DNA from: Lagopus muta
Taxonomy: Eukaryota; Chordata; Aves; Galliformes; Phasianidae
Length of the DNA: 64,000 nucleotides
Assembly (NCBI RefSeq): GCF_023343835.1
Contig: NC_064437.1
Coordinates: 14,039,001 to 14,103,000 of the forward strand
Direction of reading: 5' to 3'
Shown: positions 45,218 through 60,074 of the stretch, one piece after another
How positions within the stretch are numbered: position 1 is the stretch's first letter
Layout: every line of letters begins with the position of its first letter
Translations under genes and position numbers: made by a program
The notes under the pieces: model-generated
Databases searched by the model: none
The model's input: the letters and a program-made list of their open reading frames with translations, nothing else
What the model was told of the DNA's origin: nothing

Positions 45218-48200
45218 CAGATCCCTACAATTCTCATTTGTTACTGAAGTCAGATAACAGGTTGATAACAGCAGCATTGTATGAAATTGAAAACCTAGAA
45301 TTTATCACCTTTCCTCCCAACAAAAATGCCATGGGATAGTTTGAGTCTATCTGCTAGATATTAGTCAATGCGTATGTTGAAATAAAGTTTTATAGTTTGG
45401 AGCTTCATTTTCTCCCAGACTTTGAAGAGCTGCTCGTTATGATATTTACTGATTCATTTTGCTGGTAAGAAAATCTGTCAGATGCTGTGAATGTAGTGTG
45501 GAGTTTTTGGTCCCAGTCCACAACCAGCGTAGTTGCACAAACACAGCTCCATGCAAGCACTATGGCACTGCTTTTGGGGGTGTCCACCTCATGTGTGGAA
45601 ATTCATGAGGATTTTGTTATAAAAAGCAGATCAAAAAACAGGATCTGGATTTTGAATGACCAACTAGCATTTGGAGATTGCTTTAATGTGTGTGGATTTA
45701 GTATTTATGGATTTTCATTGTTACAAGTATGAAACATGATGGAGCACATTAGAGCATTGAGGACGGAGTACTTCCTGAATGTGGTGGTGGAATGAATAGC
45801 AGATCTTGAAAGCACCTGCTTTATATCTGTAATAGTATGATGAAAGAGGAAGAAGCACGCTTATACTTTTCTCTCAGGTATTCTTTGCATGTATTCCCTT
45901 AAGGAAAACTGTTTTCCTTGTTTTTCTTTAAGTAGTTAGACTCTTTGGATTTCCTAATTGACAGTTAATGCTCATGCTGTTTGACTCCATAAACATTTGA
46001 AATTTCATCATCTTGTTTTGAGAACAGAGCAACAGTTTCTTCCTTGCCTGTGTTCTGATTTCTGCTTAAGCTGGAATACAGTGGCTGGAAGCTCGTATTT
46101 CTGTTCTGTATTTCTGTTCTGTTGCTAATGATGTCACACGTTAGAGGTTGAAAACCCTTGTGGTAGTAGTACTACGTTGAGAACATGTCACTCACCGTAG
46201 CAGCTGCTTTATACTGCATTTGTATTTAAATACAAGAGGAATTTATCTATTTTGAATTTCAAGACTTATTCCAAGGCAGAGAGTGGCTTGCTGTTTTGTC
46301 TCTTTCTTCAGCACTGATTGATCCGTTTTGCTTACTTATCCCCCAAAGTGGGGAGGAACAAATATCTGGAGCAGAAAGCCTTCATTTAGGATTATGATGA
46401 ATGCTTCCTAATAGCATTAAGTTCAAAAGATCAAAGTCCTCTAGGTCTGGTTTATTTCTGTAGTTTTAATTAGAGCCTCTTTAATGAAATGCACAAAATA
46501 GAACAAGGGCATCTGTTAAAGGTTATATACATATAATGGTGAGATTTCTGTTCAGTCAAGGATGCTGTGAGCTATCTGCAGTCGTTTTCATACCAACTGT
46601 TGCAAAAGATCTTACCCACACTGACTATTAGTGTTTTCTGAATTAATTATTGTTTCTCTGGATGGAAACCTTTCAGATTAGTTGGGTACTTATGTTGTTA
46701 AAGTGAAGAGCTTGATTGTGGCAAAGGAAATGATTGTCAGCTTGTTCCAGAGTGATCTCCCTTTTATGAAGAAGTACTGTTACAGTGCTCTTTGCTCCAA
46801 CTGAGGTTGGTGCTGTGTTGAGCGTGCTGAGTCATTGAACTCTGGGTGCTCCGTGTCTCTCTGGTTGCTTGTCCAGATTTTGTGTGGTGAAGGAACAGAT
46901 CTAATAGTTGTGTTCATTTTCTTAAAGATGTAAATGGGGGAATGTAAGCAGTTGTGGTTGTTTTACCAAGTATGTGAGTAGTTGTACTAATTTATTTCAT
47001 TGCTTAAGAGCTAAGCGGTATTTGCTTTTCTGCAATGAGTACTGCAGCTCAATCTTATATAATGCTGGATGTTGGTATTTTTAGAAGAATGTGTGTATAT
47101 TTGCTATAGCATCGGTGCCTCCCATCCAGGCTGTGCCTCCCAAATTGCTGTGCACAGACTGACTGGGAGCTTGTCTGCTGCCTGGCTGTACCCGTGTCAT
47201 TGCTGGAACTACTCTGACATCAATGCCATAGTAGTAATGGACAACAAGCAATTTGATCTATCAAGAAGCAAGCATTAGCCTATCTCATAAGCTTCATCAG
47301 AAAAATAGACTTAATTATTTGAGTGCAGTTTAGTCACAAGTAGGAACTGTTTGAGGGATAGAAATGGAAAAAAAAATAAAAAAATCTGATAGTAAAAAAT
47401 GCTCAGAGTGGCTGAAATCTGTGATTGTTGTGAATTTCAAACGTATTTCTCCACACTGAGAAATACATTGCATGCATTTACCTGAACATTGGAATCACAG
47501 TCTCTTACTTCCCTGTAAGGGAAGGAGGAATATGTAGAGAACTTCAATGATTGCAACATATGGCTGAAATATCACATACACCAAAGATCTAAAAATCAAA
47601 GTTGCTGTTTCCATGACAACTGTACTGAGCAAAGAGTTCTTTTCATAAAGGCAGGAGATGTGCACTTCTAAAGTTCAGAGTCTGGGAGCCTGATTCCTAG
47701 GATGCTGTAGGGTCTGCGTATAGATCCCCAGGGAGGTGCTATTTATGTTTGCATCCACTTGTAGCTTGGAGTGTCACTTGTTCCCAGCTACTGCCTGCAA
47801 AACATACTGGTGGTAGTAGAGTGTTTTTAAGATATTTAATTGGTATGTCTGATGTTGCAGATGGCAATATCAAACTACAAAGTAAAAGCACCTTGGCAAA
47901 GAGGAGATTTAAATGGAAAATAAGAGCATTCTGTCTTTAGTCTTATGGATGTGGGATGATGAAGGCTTTGATCTGCAGATTTTGCTAATCTGAATTACTG
48001 TAGTGCCAGTGAAGTAATGGAAATTTGTATTTTCTTCCCTCTGAACTGATGCTCACAGTTCATTATTTCACAAAGTGGGAAGAGTGAATCTTGGCCATGA
48101 TCACTCAAAATATTGAACTGAATAAACCAGTGTGCTGCGTATGGCTGGTTCTGTGTAATTTTAGGGTTGTAATCGTGTATTTATTACACTTAACACCAGT

Positions 48201-48392
48201 TTAATTTAGATTTTAGACTGACACTGGAACAGAAATTTGATAAGAGTATTTACTGTTTATGCTTTTTTGAGTACTCAGATGCAGAGATATCAAAGGTGGA
48301 TTAACCAAATCCATCTGCAAGTCATTTTCCTTCATGCAGGCTGCCCAGCAGAGAAGCTTTATTTTACTCAACTGATGCAGATATTTCAAGTC

Positions 48393-48410
48393 TTTTTTTT
48401 TTTTTTTTTT
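48393..48410. repeat. Poly-T homopolymer (18 bp)
   Basis: Eighteen T on the plus strand in HS2ST1 intron 1. Confidence 0.85.
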
Positions 48411-50847
48411 GGCTAATCTCCAGTCTCATCCAAACATCTTTGGAATAAAATTATGAAGTGGGTAATCTAGACATGTCATTTTTGGTGGAAAAAAATATTA
48501 TTGGAGTGGAAAAAAGGGAATAAATAATAAAGTAATTTTTTTAAAGAGTATGTCTTTCCCAAATTAAGAAGCAACACTTCATGAAAACTCTTAAATTGTA
48601 ATTTAACTTTCAATAACCCCCTTAGCCTAAGCCTAACTGGTTGGCATTATTTTTATACAGAGACTTCAAACCTTTAGAGGAGCTTTTACAGTAACAGATT
48701 TATTCCTTTTTTTTTTTTTCCTCTATCATCTCTGGCTCCTCTATGTCAACGTATCTCAGTAGCAGTAATTGAGTTTAATCATCATATTTCTGGAGTTCAA
48801 ATTCATGAAAATGTAATTCCCTGCTGATTTGAGTGAGCCTTTCCTACTGTTAGAAGTCTCCATGGAAGCTGAGCTGGTGGTGACTGGCAGTCAGCATAGC
48901 GTGGAAGATGGTAGCTCTCTGTTCACAAATCCAGTGCCTCTCCTTTATACGGAGTTCTGACTCCTAGTCCCAGATTTTGCTGTCTTGGTTTAAGCAATTC
49001 TCTGCCTGACCTTCCCGTGTGCCAGAGGTAGCGCTCCTTCATAGAGACTGCAGAAGGAGATTTGCGCCTTCTTGGGAACTGGTTGGCTTGTGGACGTTTT
49101 TACTGGTAGCCTGCAAGGTTTGTCAGTGAGCTCTAAATGAGACAAGGTGCAGAACCTGTTGGGCTGAAGGAACGGCATAGTATGTGCACTCGGCCTTCGG
49201 ACTGGATGCTCGCTGAGAAGCACAGGCAATTTTATCTCAAATTACTTGAGGGGTTGAGGAATGAGGGCAGAGTCTTCACCGTCAGAGCATGGGTGTGTGA
49301 AGTGTCTGGTTAGATTCCGCAGTCAGAAAGTCACAAAATGAATTTGGAAATTGAATTTGCAAAATGAAAATAAAACCCTACTAATAAATAACTGGAAAAG
49401 CATTAAAATATTAGCAAATGCCTAGTGACAGATTATTTCCTGCTTTCTATGACTTAGAATCTTATGAACAATACCACTTTTCTCTATTTTCCTTCAATGA
49501 GAGCACCCTCTTGTTTCAGTATGTTATAGATAAGGACTGCAATAGAAATTTTAAGTTTGCTTTTTAAGTGACATTGATTTGGGGGGACACTTTAGAAATG
49601 GAGCTATATTTCCTGACAAATGGTTCTGTGGTTAAAGTTTTAGTTATTACTTGAGGTAACTGAGTATGCTGTAACTTTTGTCTTTGAAGTCTTGACTCAT
49701 TCATCAGGTTTTGGGATTGAATTTGTAGGTGACATTCTTGAAAGAAGTCTCACCTGGATGAAACATTTTCTTCTGATTCCTTAAGAGCTGCAGATGTATC
49801 ACAGCCTGAACATGGTCATCACTGAAACAAAGTCCTTAAGTACTATTTTCAGAATCCAGTACACTGGAAAATATTGCCTTTCATTTCAGGGTAGGTTTTT
49901 TTTTTTTTAACATCAACTTGAGGTGACCTTCCTTAGTTTCTACAAGTATTAGATTACATCACAGCAAAATTATGTGTTTTCTGAGCAGTGTAGAGTTTTA
50001 GATTTTTCAGAGTCATGACAGAGCTTGGACATACTTCTGTAGAAAAGCATCAATTTTTCTGTTGTTTCTATTTAATGTACAAAAAAAGAAATCGTTATGT
50101 TTTGCTAGATTTTGAAATGGGCTTTTCATGACTGATTTTCAGGCTCCATTTTGTAGATGAAAATGTCTTTTGAGGATAGCTTGTGATCCTTTGTTCTGTT
50201 TGAACAATGTATATATAATTGATACACTTCCTTTGAAAGTAATCTTTAAGCAGAGTTTGAGTGTCTTTGTTAAAATGGTTAATTATTGATTAGCAGGAGA
50301 CAAATCCTATCTCACCCAGCTTAGTTCACAAGTGAGGAGGGTACTGAGAGACTAGCAATCATTGACAGTGCTGTTAGCATTCTATTTGAGTATTGAAAGC
50401 ACAGATGAATTACTGTATTGAGTTAAACCTTGTGTCCCCAAAGCATTGGACTTGTGGCATTTTTGAAGTTTGTTCTTAATGAACTGCTATTTTGGCATAA
50501 TCACGTTTTCTCTCCTGACAGTTTTTTTTCTCTATGTATCTCACTTCCTTTTGCACCTCCAAGGCTTTCATATCCTCTTGTTTATTTTTTTGTTTGTTTG
50601 TTTAAATAAAGAAATACAACTGGTAAACAACCTCAATGTTCAATTACAGTGGCTTGAAGGCATCTACCAAAGAATGGTTTCTTGCCTGGGGGAGGATGTA
50701 ACTGGGGGTGGCTGATAAACCTTTCATGTAGACATTTAGGGTGTCACTAAGCACATTAGGAATAGATTTACAATTCAGAATCCATATCCTTCTTGTATTA
50801 ATGAAGTCACAATAAAACGATTAAAATCAAGCTGTCTCTACTTCCTG

Positions 50848-50903
50848 GAGCTGGAACCAGGTGATCTTTGAGGACCCATTCAACCCAAACCATTCTGTGA
50901 TTC
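50848..50903 (+). mobile_element. CR1 LINE 3' tail fragment
   Basis: GGTGATCTTTGAGGACCCAT, then TCAACCCAAACCATTCTGTG and ATTC, is the CR1 3' terminus in plus orientation. About 55 bp remain. It carries a single terminal ATTCTGTG repeat. Confidence 0.92.
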
Positions 50904-53900
50904 AAAGCAAGTCAAACTTACGTTAATCATTTACGGTCTGCTTTATATCTTTGTGTTGTTTTTTAAACTAAGTAGAATTCTTCCTACAGAGACAAATTTA
51001 CTATTTCATTTTTGTCTGTTGTGTTCAGTGTAAGATTGCCAGTTGTATTTTTTAATTAATGGGACAGACACATTTGAAATACCTCGTATCTATTTGATCT
51101 AATACTGGCTTTAAATAGCAATTTGCTCTTGGCTAGATTAGCCCTGGGCCTCTTTCAGCTGGGGTTGAACACTGCAATATTTAATGCATTGGCAAGTTTC
51201 TAATAAGGGCCTGGGTTGATCAAGTTAAACTTTGCGATTTGTCTTTTAATGGTGATTACCGTGTAAATAATGCACTTCTTTTCTTCAAAAGCGAGTAGGA
51301 TTCCTGGCTGTATGTATTGTCTTCTGCCAGGTGAACAAATGGATTGTATAATCCCTTCCATGAATTGTACATTTGTTCTTGGACATACCATGAGCCATCT
51401 GAGTTTATATGCTACACAGAGGACACTGAATGAAGCTTTCAAATTTCTGGAACAACTCAACAACTGCTAGTTAAACCAACGTGAGCTAATTGCTCTGTGT
51501 TATATGAGGATCATATAAGAACACATTTTGCTGTGACTTTTAAGGTCTTCTTTATAAAACGGTTAATATAGATCCGTTATTATGTTGTATCAGGTTAAAT
51601 GAAGATTGTCCATGGAAGAAATGGGAGCAAGTCTTTTTTAAGAAAGGCCTGTGAGCAGGGAGCAAATATCTGTTCATAGTATTTGAAAAGGAAGAGAGTG
51701 CAAAGTTATCCTGCAAACTCTGATTTCCTTGCTTTTCATAAGAGCAAAAATTGAAAACTTGAGAATTGTGAAAATGGCTGGTACCAAATGTCATATGAAG
51801 GTCTGACATCTATCATTGGCATCTCTTTTTGATTCTGTCTTAGGACTTTACACATCTGGGGAAGCAAAGTGGTGAAGTGTATAGGCATGTAAGTCTGCCC
51901 TTAAATTAGTCAGACTTATTAACAGAAACAATTTGGTAATCTTCTTAGTAGTTTAAATGTATGTGTATTCTTTCATTTCCATTTTATCTTTCTGTGAATT
52001 TCTGATTTTAAAAATGTATGTACCATACACTTAAAGCAAGCACGAAGTTGCCAACATGTAACAGTAATAATCTGGAAGGTTTATCCCTTCTTACCATTCA
52101 TAGATGTTGAAATAATCTGTTACAGTGAAGTACTAAGTGTGCACTCACAACTCTTGATTTTTGGTGATACTGCCACTAAAGATGTGTGAATAAATAAAAA
52201 AGTGTAAGTTGCATTACCTGTGGAATATTGCTTAACATTTGCATAAACATACACTTAACAAATTGTACCAAGAGGGAAAATGCAACATAATCATATCATA
52301 ATTGCATAATCAATTCACTGTGATTATATTTTCTCCCATGATGCAATTTAGTAAACAGGAGTTTGTGTGAGTGTGAAGTCTCTTGCTTGCTGTGATTTGT
52401 CCTGTAAGTTTTGGGTTTTCTTTTTTAACTTTAGAAATAGTAAGAAACATCCTGTTTTTTATTTATCCATGTTATGACTCAATGGTAGCATGTGCAGTAT
52501 CACTGACTGTAATGTTCATTCATACGCACTGTATTGAGTTTGAGAAGTTGTGCTCTGTTTGCAAAGGACAGGGCATATATTATAACTGCAGTTACTGACA
52601 CAGAGATACAGATAACTAATCAAGCACCAGAACCTTGTCATGAAGGTGGTTTCCAGTGTGGTGTAATGATGGGGATGTGGAGAGAGAGGAAGCAGTAGGA
52701 GGTATGATGTAGGTATGTGGTACTCACAAGTGCTGTATGCATGTAAATTAGCTGGGTGTTATTTACTTTCAACTGTCTTGCTATTTTAAATTTTCAGTGT
52801 TTCTACACGAGGCTTTGTATACGTCAGCAGATTTCATTATAGAGCTTCTCATTGACAAGTAGAACACAAAATCTGCAGGAATATGGAGTAAATTGGAAGG
52901 CAGCTTTGTAGCTCTGAATCAGAAAAAGCCCTTAGAAAGGTGGTGGCTAAATACATACAGGCAACAGAGATCCGAAGGAATGTGCAAGTACTTAACAGAT
53001 ACATTTTTATTTTTTTTTTTTAAGCAAGGACGTGCATTACCTGCAATTCCCTCATACGTTCTGACAAACTTCCAAGCTTTTATCTTTATCAGTACTGAGG
53101 CTTCCAGCCAGGATTTTCAATCTGAAACAAAACAGTCTTGGGAGCTAATGTAGGGGGCTGACATTTAAGACAGAGCTCCTCTGGCTCTGCTTGTGCTTAT
53201 AGCAGATGTGCTGCTGCCCAGTTGGACGTTGCTCCCCTCACCCTTCTACTGAAGGAAAAAAAAAAGAAAAAAAGAGAAAGATCGTGTGCGTGCTTCCTAC
53301 ACTGCTTTGATATGAGCAAGGTCACCTGATTTTGCCCAAATTTTGTTTTGGGAGAGCCTGTGTAATCCTCAAACATGATTTATTTATTTATATATATTTT
53401 TTGGGGGAGGAGGGGAAGTCATCAGAAGTCAAGAAGTGTAAGGTATAGGTACTTGTAGAGTGACTATCTGCCTATGACTTGAGAGGAATAACTCTGAGAA
53501 CTTAAATAAGTGCTTGCTTGCATATTAGTGTTGTGTAAAAATGTAACTCAATTATTTCCTTAATTAGACAGGATTTATTCCATGATTTCTCAAGTCCAGA
53601 ATCCTTCTAACTTCAGTGAACAAATATGTGCTGCACTACAGGTATAAGAATAGGCAAGTACATAGTATTAGTTTTATGCTTGTGAATTATGACTTCTAGT
53701 TTACATAAGCAATATTTATGCCAGCAAGTGGATGTTGTTGCTTGTTTTTTACAAGCACACCAAACATCAATCTCTGCTTTGATAGTGGTGGACAAATTGG
53801 TACTGGCTTTTACAGTCAGCATTATTTTACGCCTGTTACGTGGTGTGTTCATATGGATGAGTTAGAATATATTTGAGGTGTTAAGGACACTTTTTTAATA

Positions 53901-56017
53901 GACAAGATGTGAGTCATAAGAGAATTAAGAAAATCGTACCTTCAAAACAAGTACAAAGGAATGTTTGAGGACTCAAAGATTCATAGTAACAAATCATTTT
54001 AAATGTGACTAGTCCTGCAAAATGAGTAGGAATACTTGTGCTAAATTATCTTCTTGAACAGGAAACTGAGTTATTAGCAGTATCATCAGACTGGACAGGA
54101 TTAGATGTTTATCTCGCACACAAAGATCTAAGCTCAAGAAAGAATTGAACTCCTGGGGCACATTGTTGGTCAGTGTGCTGTCTGAGTTTGCAAAATCACT
54201 TTTGCTATATGTAACTGTTCTAAAATTTCTGATTTTAGGAAGTACTGTTACAAGCACCTTGGAATACGAGGTGTAAATTTGCTTACATTTCTATTAAAGC
54301 ACAAGTCACTTATGTCATGAAATACTTGTTTGTTTTTTAGTAAGGCTTGTCTTTAAAAGCTCAATCGTGTTTACAGGGAACCTGAAACATAGATCTTGAT
54401 TCTTTTATTAACTGTGTTAAGCATCTTAACTGTTATGTTCTGTTTTCAAGTGTCTTATAAGTTGGTTTTCATATTACTCTGACAGTGAACAAGCTTTCAG
54501 AGGAACATTACTTTTCTGATGGGCAGTCTAGAATCCAGACATTATTAATTCATTCCTCAGTGTTCTAGAAGTCTTGGTGATGTACTTTGACATGCACCGG
54601 TTTTGGCAGCGATGCTGACTTAAGCATATCCAACTCCTTGTTACTGCTTATTCCAGCTTCTGTGTAATCTCTTTATATGATACAGAGATAAACTGAATGA
54701 AGGACTTCTTTCACCCGGTAGTAAAACTGGTACTGGGAGGTATGAGGACAGAAGGGAGCAGTGGAGAACGTTGGTCTTATTTTTTTCCCCTATATTTCTC
54801 AGAAGACAGTCACAGAGGGAAGGTAGCTTCTGCTGATGCTACCAGAAATCAGAACAGGAAATTGTGAAGAAGCTGGTCTCACAGCAGGGTAGTAGGAAGA
54901 TGAACAAGTATATTTGCCTGTATTATGGGCATCTGCATCTGTCATGGTAACTGTTGGGAGGTCAGTAGAGATGCTGCATTAGTACTTAGTCCATCTAATT
55001 TATCAAATGTTCTTTGTCTTTTCAGTATCTAAAAAACACAGAACCAGAAGGCTAGCTGGCATGTGCTTTAGCTTCACTAAAGACAATGATGCTTCTTGGC
55101 AGAAGGTGCAGCAGTTCAAGAAATTGGCTGGATTGGCAAATGCAGTTTGATTTGAAAGGCATAAGTTGTGAAGGTGAACTGCAGTCTGAGTTGCGAGAGA
55201 TTTACTGCTTGTTCTTTGGATAGCCTGGGTAACCAGGAAAATATATTTGTCTCCAGCTGGCCAAGTGATTGCGGCTTGCGGCTTTTCTTTGAGGATTTGA
55301 ACAGAACTGCAGGCATCCATCTTAGTCATCTTTAGACTTGATTACTATAGCATACATTTTCTTCATGTGCTTTATGCCTGACATTTTACTCTAATCAGCA
55401 TTTCCAAGTGGAGCTGCTTGTAATTGGGCTTGCTAGCCTAATGCTGTGTATTTTGCATTAAAGTTTACTCTTGCAATTGCTTAGTATTTGAGTATCTGAC
55501 ACTTTATATACCTGGACTGACTATATGCATCATATCTCATCTTCGCACTTTGAACACATTTAATAATTACAGAGAATTTGAAGGATTAAGTAGCATCCTG
55601 TTCAATTAAGACTTTTCTGTTTTTCTTGAGGGCCTGATAGTCTTGCTGTTACCAAGACTTGATATGTTGACTGTGCTGTGTGGATTAGTGATGTTTTTAT
55701 CTCTGCTTACGGAGGTCCATCCCATCTGACCTTTTTCAACTAAGAACAGATATTCCTTAAATCTTGTTTTTTGTTGTTGTTTTTCATTCTCTTGCAGTTA
55801 TTATAAGAATTCTCTTACTTTTTTTTTAAGCCTCTGAAAATATCTGAGGTTCTGAATACCTTAACGGACAATGCTTCAGTTATGACAGCAATTAAAGTAG
55901 AGGACTGCAGAGATTCTATCTGGAATTTGCAGCTGTTGAAAATATTTATGGTTTCTTTATGCACACTTGATACCCACCCTCACCAAAAAAGGCCCTCAAA
56001 CCAAACATCAGTCTTCT

Positions 56018-56047
56018 TTCAGGGTTTAAAACTTCAGGGTTTAAAAC
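56018..56047 (+). repeat. Perfect 15-bp tandem duplication
   Basis: TTCAGGGTTTAAAAC occurs twice in a row with no mismatch, followed by a third partial TTCA. This suggests a recent duplication or slippage event. Confidence 0.85.
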
Positions 56048-59000
56048 TTCATGATGAATGCTGCGACATCCATTAAAATCAAGAAAGCACCCCATTTACT
56101 TGTAGATACTTTGCATAGTGCTTGCTTTTAAAGTGCTATATTTATAAAGATATTTCAGGTTGTGCACGTAAGGGAATGCAACAGTTTAAATGATGGCTGA
56201 AGAAATAAAGAAGTAGCTTGCCAAATAGACCACTTTATTTATGGCCTGACAGCTTGCTTGTGCTGTTGGACATATAGATTTGGACAAGCGTATTTGCAAA
56301 GGTACTTTAGAAATATTTCTCAGCACTAGCTCTGTAGAAAACCTATTGACCTGTAAAAGCGTGCTGCTGAGTGCTGTATGTTCATCTGGATAGTAAATGT
56401 ATTTTGTTATTCATCTGTGGTGCTAGTGATCCTGAAGATGTCCTAATGCGTGCCTTACTGAAAGAGCTTGGGTTTTCCTCAGAACTTAGAATCAAGTGCT
56501 ATTCAGTTTATCTTTTGTGTAACAGTAGCAAAGAATGTCACTCAACATTCAGTTACAAGAATAAAAAGAAAATTCTGGAAATAGCATGATGTAAATAGTG
56601 TCTGCATTTATTTATAATTAAAACTGCTTTATGATTTAATAGATTTATAGACTGTTCTTCATCTGGACCTGATGTGAAAATAAATTTTTTGTCACAGAAC
56701 ATTCTTCCAGCACAGACTGCTAAAGATGTTCACTTACCATTGACCCCTTGAAACCCCAGTTTGTTTGTTGGCTTTCCTAAAACATTGTACTCTCTGCTTC
56801 CCTCTGATCTGCTGTTGTTCTTCCATCTCTGTTTCTTTCTTGATTAAAATGAAAAGTTGCTCGGTTACTATAAATTCACGTTTTTCATTGCAAGCAGTAA
56901 ACCATTTATCAGTAATTATTCATTTTACCTTAAAATTACTCACAGATGTTTCAGCAACAAAAAGAATAGCCAGTGGATTTGGTTCGCTCTGCATCTCTCT
57001 CATTTTTGGTTGTAAAAGTGCTTAAGGCAGACTTAAGACTTGTTGCAATTTTTTTTTTCTGTTTAGAAGAGAATGTTTTTCATATGCTTAGTAAAATAGT
57101 TCACTGAAACTAAATGATTAAAACAGCCCTTAAACAAATTTTACAGATTGTTCCTTCAATATATACCTGTGTTGTTCAGAACTTCTGAGAAATACTTTGT
57201 CTTTAGAAACACAAAAACGAAACAAAACCCTGATGCAAACCTAAAAGCAAAGTACTTTGTCATCTCAGCATCTTCTGGATGGATTCTGCTTTTAGATGAG
57301 GATGGCTGTACCCATCAAACATTACCTGGCAGTGGTAAGTCCTGTGTAGCCCTTTGGGCTGCTGTACTGGTATCTACTACAGCGTTGGGCATCCTAGTTC
57401 CAGTCTAGCTGGATTACATTTGTCTTCTACTTGCAGCCATGTGCACTCAGTGTAGATGAGAACAGTTCTGTGCTCTCCTTCTAAGGCCTGAGCTCCAAGA
57501 AAAATATTCTGAACTCCTCCTACCCTTGCTCATAGCGCAGGAGCACATATACTGGAGATTTGTCTCCTGATTTGAAAGAACAAACAGACCAATATGACAC
57601 AAGGGGACTCTTAAAAAGACAACAACAAAAGCTATTGAAAAATCATTGAAGTGATCTCTGGGAGGAAAAAAAAAAAAAGAAAAGGCAACAACATAATCGA
57701 AGATAAGGAAGAGAGAAACAACTACAATTTATGGTTATTGATAGCGTTTTATTGAAATGGTGAATAGGAGATCTCTGGTAGGGAACTGCCTGCCAGAAGC
57801 TTGGGTCTGGACACGTTAATGAAACAGGCATTCTGAGTATCTGCTGCAAGAACACCAGCAGCCTGTTACCCCTGCTTCCTGCAATTTTGTTTATTCTTCC
57901 CTTGACTTGATAATATAGAATTCCTTTAGATTTTAGAGTCGGAATATCGGCTTTTTTTGCTGACACATTTCCCATTGATTTGGCAAGGAAAAAATTATTT
58001 TAAAATAGGCTTTTTAGAATGTATCAGGGTATAAAAGGAAATATCCTTGTTTCTATTCACGTCAAGGAAGAAGAGACTAATAAGAACACTGCAGTCTTAC
58101 TTAGTACACTGTAATCTTTATAATCCAAAACTCTATTAAGTATTTAAAGTTAAATTAGGTGGCTATCCTTCTGGCACCAAATGAGATGAGGAGGGAGACC
58201 TGTTGCTTTACTATAAATTGTAATGAAATTTCAGAATGCATTGACAGGCTCTGTAGTGCATCAATAGGGCTGCACTAAACTGCTGGCTGTTTTCCTTAGG
58301 GTACCTTCCATTACTCTGAAATGCACAGCAAGCTGCTCGTAAGAGTATTTTCTCATGAGAATAGCGGTGAATAAAGGCCTGGTTTTTCACATTGACATTA
58401 GCAGCTCTGCTGCTGCTTGCTGACAGGGAAATTCAGTACCATTTATGGCAGCATTTCCAACTATTATTTGTATTGGTTTGTTGGTATTGTGCATTATAAA
58501 TGCCCTCAAATCCCCAATAAAAGAATGTTCATGTAAATAACGTCTGTATAATATTTAGAAGTTGACTGAGGTTTATTTACATGGACAGAGGCAATGTGCT
58601 GTTTGACAGCCATTACAGCAAGATTGCATTTGTTTTAATAAATGGGTAATTATGTGCAGACTGCCAGTTATAGGTAATGTAATTCTCAATTAGATTATAG
58701 TTCTTGATCGTTTGATTGAATCTGCTCTGGGACTATTGATTACTATTTGTAAATGCTTCTTAACGGGTTTGTAAGAAAACATGAAAATCTGGGAAGCTGT
58801 CATATGCTTCTGCATTCCTCTAAATAGCAAGATATTAGGAAGAAAATCACTTTAGGGCATAGGGTTTCAAACACTGATTTAGGTTGTCAAGTTAGAGCAG
58901 TAATGGTTTTACAGAGCAGTAAGAGCTCTCCAGCTCTTTGGGCTTTGCAGCCATCATGGGATGTGTGAACATGTAGAATGATGAGTTGCTTCCTGAGCTA

Positions 59001-60020
59001 CGTCACTGGACTTTGGAGTACTTGGAATGATTAAATAGGTGGTTTGAAAGCCAGCATCTGTTTCCAGAACCTTTGACTTCTATGATTTCATTTTCTAAAA
59101 CTGATTAGTTAATGACATAATTATATAATTCACTGGGTAGACTAGGTTATGAATTAATGGTTTCTTATCCTAGCCAGCAAACTGAGCCTTCTGATTCATG
59201 ATAAACTGTGGTCAGCATTAGGTATGTTTTAAATTTTTCATTTAAGTGCTTAGTTCACTTTTTAATTCTGTGAAGGATTTTTAAATGAGGCTAATGCTCA
59301 GTGTGCAAAGCAAGTCTATTCAATGCCTCCAAGAGAAAAAAAATTGCCATGTGTATGTGGTGAAACAGACAGGAAATATCAGTCATGGACACTGCAAAGA
59401 ATTGGTTTCACCTCCAGAAGCACAGAAAGGTGACTTAAGTATTTTAAGATCAATTTTAATATTATCAAAATGAAAATACAAAGTAGTAATGAGGTGAATC
59501 TAAAGCTCAGCAATCATACTGTGATAAGGCTACCTCATCAACAGGGAAAACTGAGGAGCGTAGCCAGGTTCTTATGGACTACTGCATCTGCTTTTGAGGC
59601 TAATACTGCTGACATTCTCTGTTGTGATATTGGCCTGACTTCCTCTTAACAGAGACTTAATTTTAGGAACATAAGGCATACTCTTTTAACAAGCTAAATA
59701 AATATAGTGTCCACATTTATTTTCAGAGAGGATGAAGCCCTTTTTACATATACACAAACCTGTTGGTCATGTACTCCTTAATGAACATCTTTAAAAAAAA
59801 GAATAAAATCATTAAACAATTACTTTTAGTATGGGGGCTGGGAGGAAGGGAATGACGTGAACTTTGAATGAATCTGCCAGAATTTCCTTCACTTTGGCTT
59901 TCAGACAGCTTGACAACTCTACCAAATCATTACTGATAGAGAACAGCAGCATCAGATGGTCTTGTTAGAGCAACATGTGTAAAGCTTGCAAGTCTCAAAG
60001 GTCACTCGGAGAAGTACATC

Positions 60021-60074
60021 AAAGCTCACAATTTGTACGTACACACTTTGTTGTGTACGTACAGCCACAGCTTT
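60021..60074. repeat. Inverted repeat, 12-bp perfect hairpin with outer helix
   Basis: TGTACGTACACA (60034-60045) and TGTGTACGTACA (60052-60063) are perfect reverse complements around a 6-nt loop (CTTTGT). Outside them AAAGCT (60021-60026) pairs with AGCTTT (60069-60074) across a small internal loop. The 54-nt sequence can fold as one hairpin in DNA or RNA. Confidence 0.85.
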
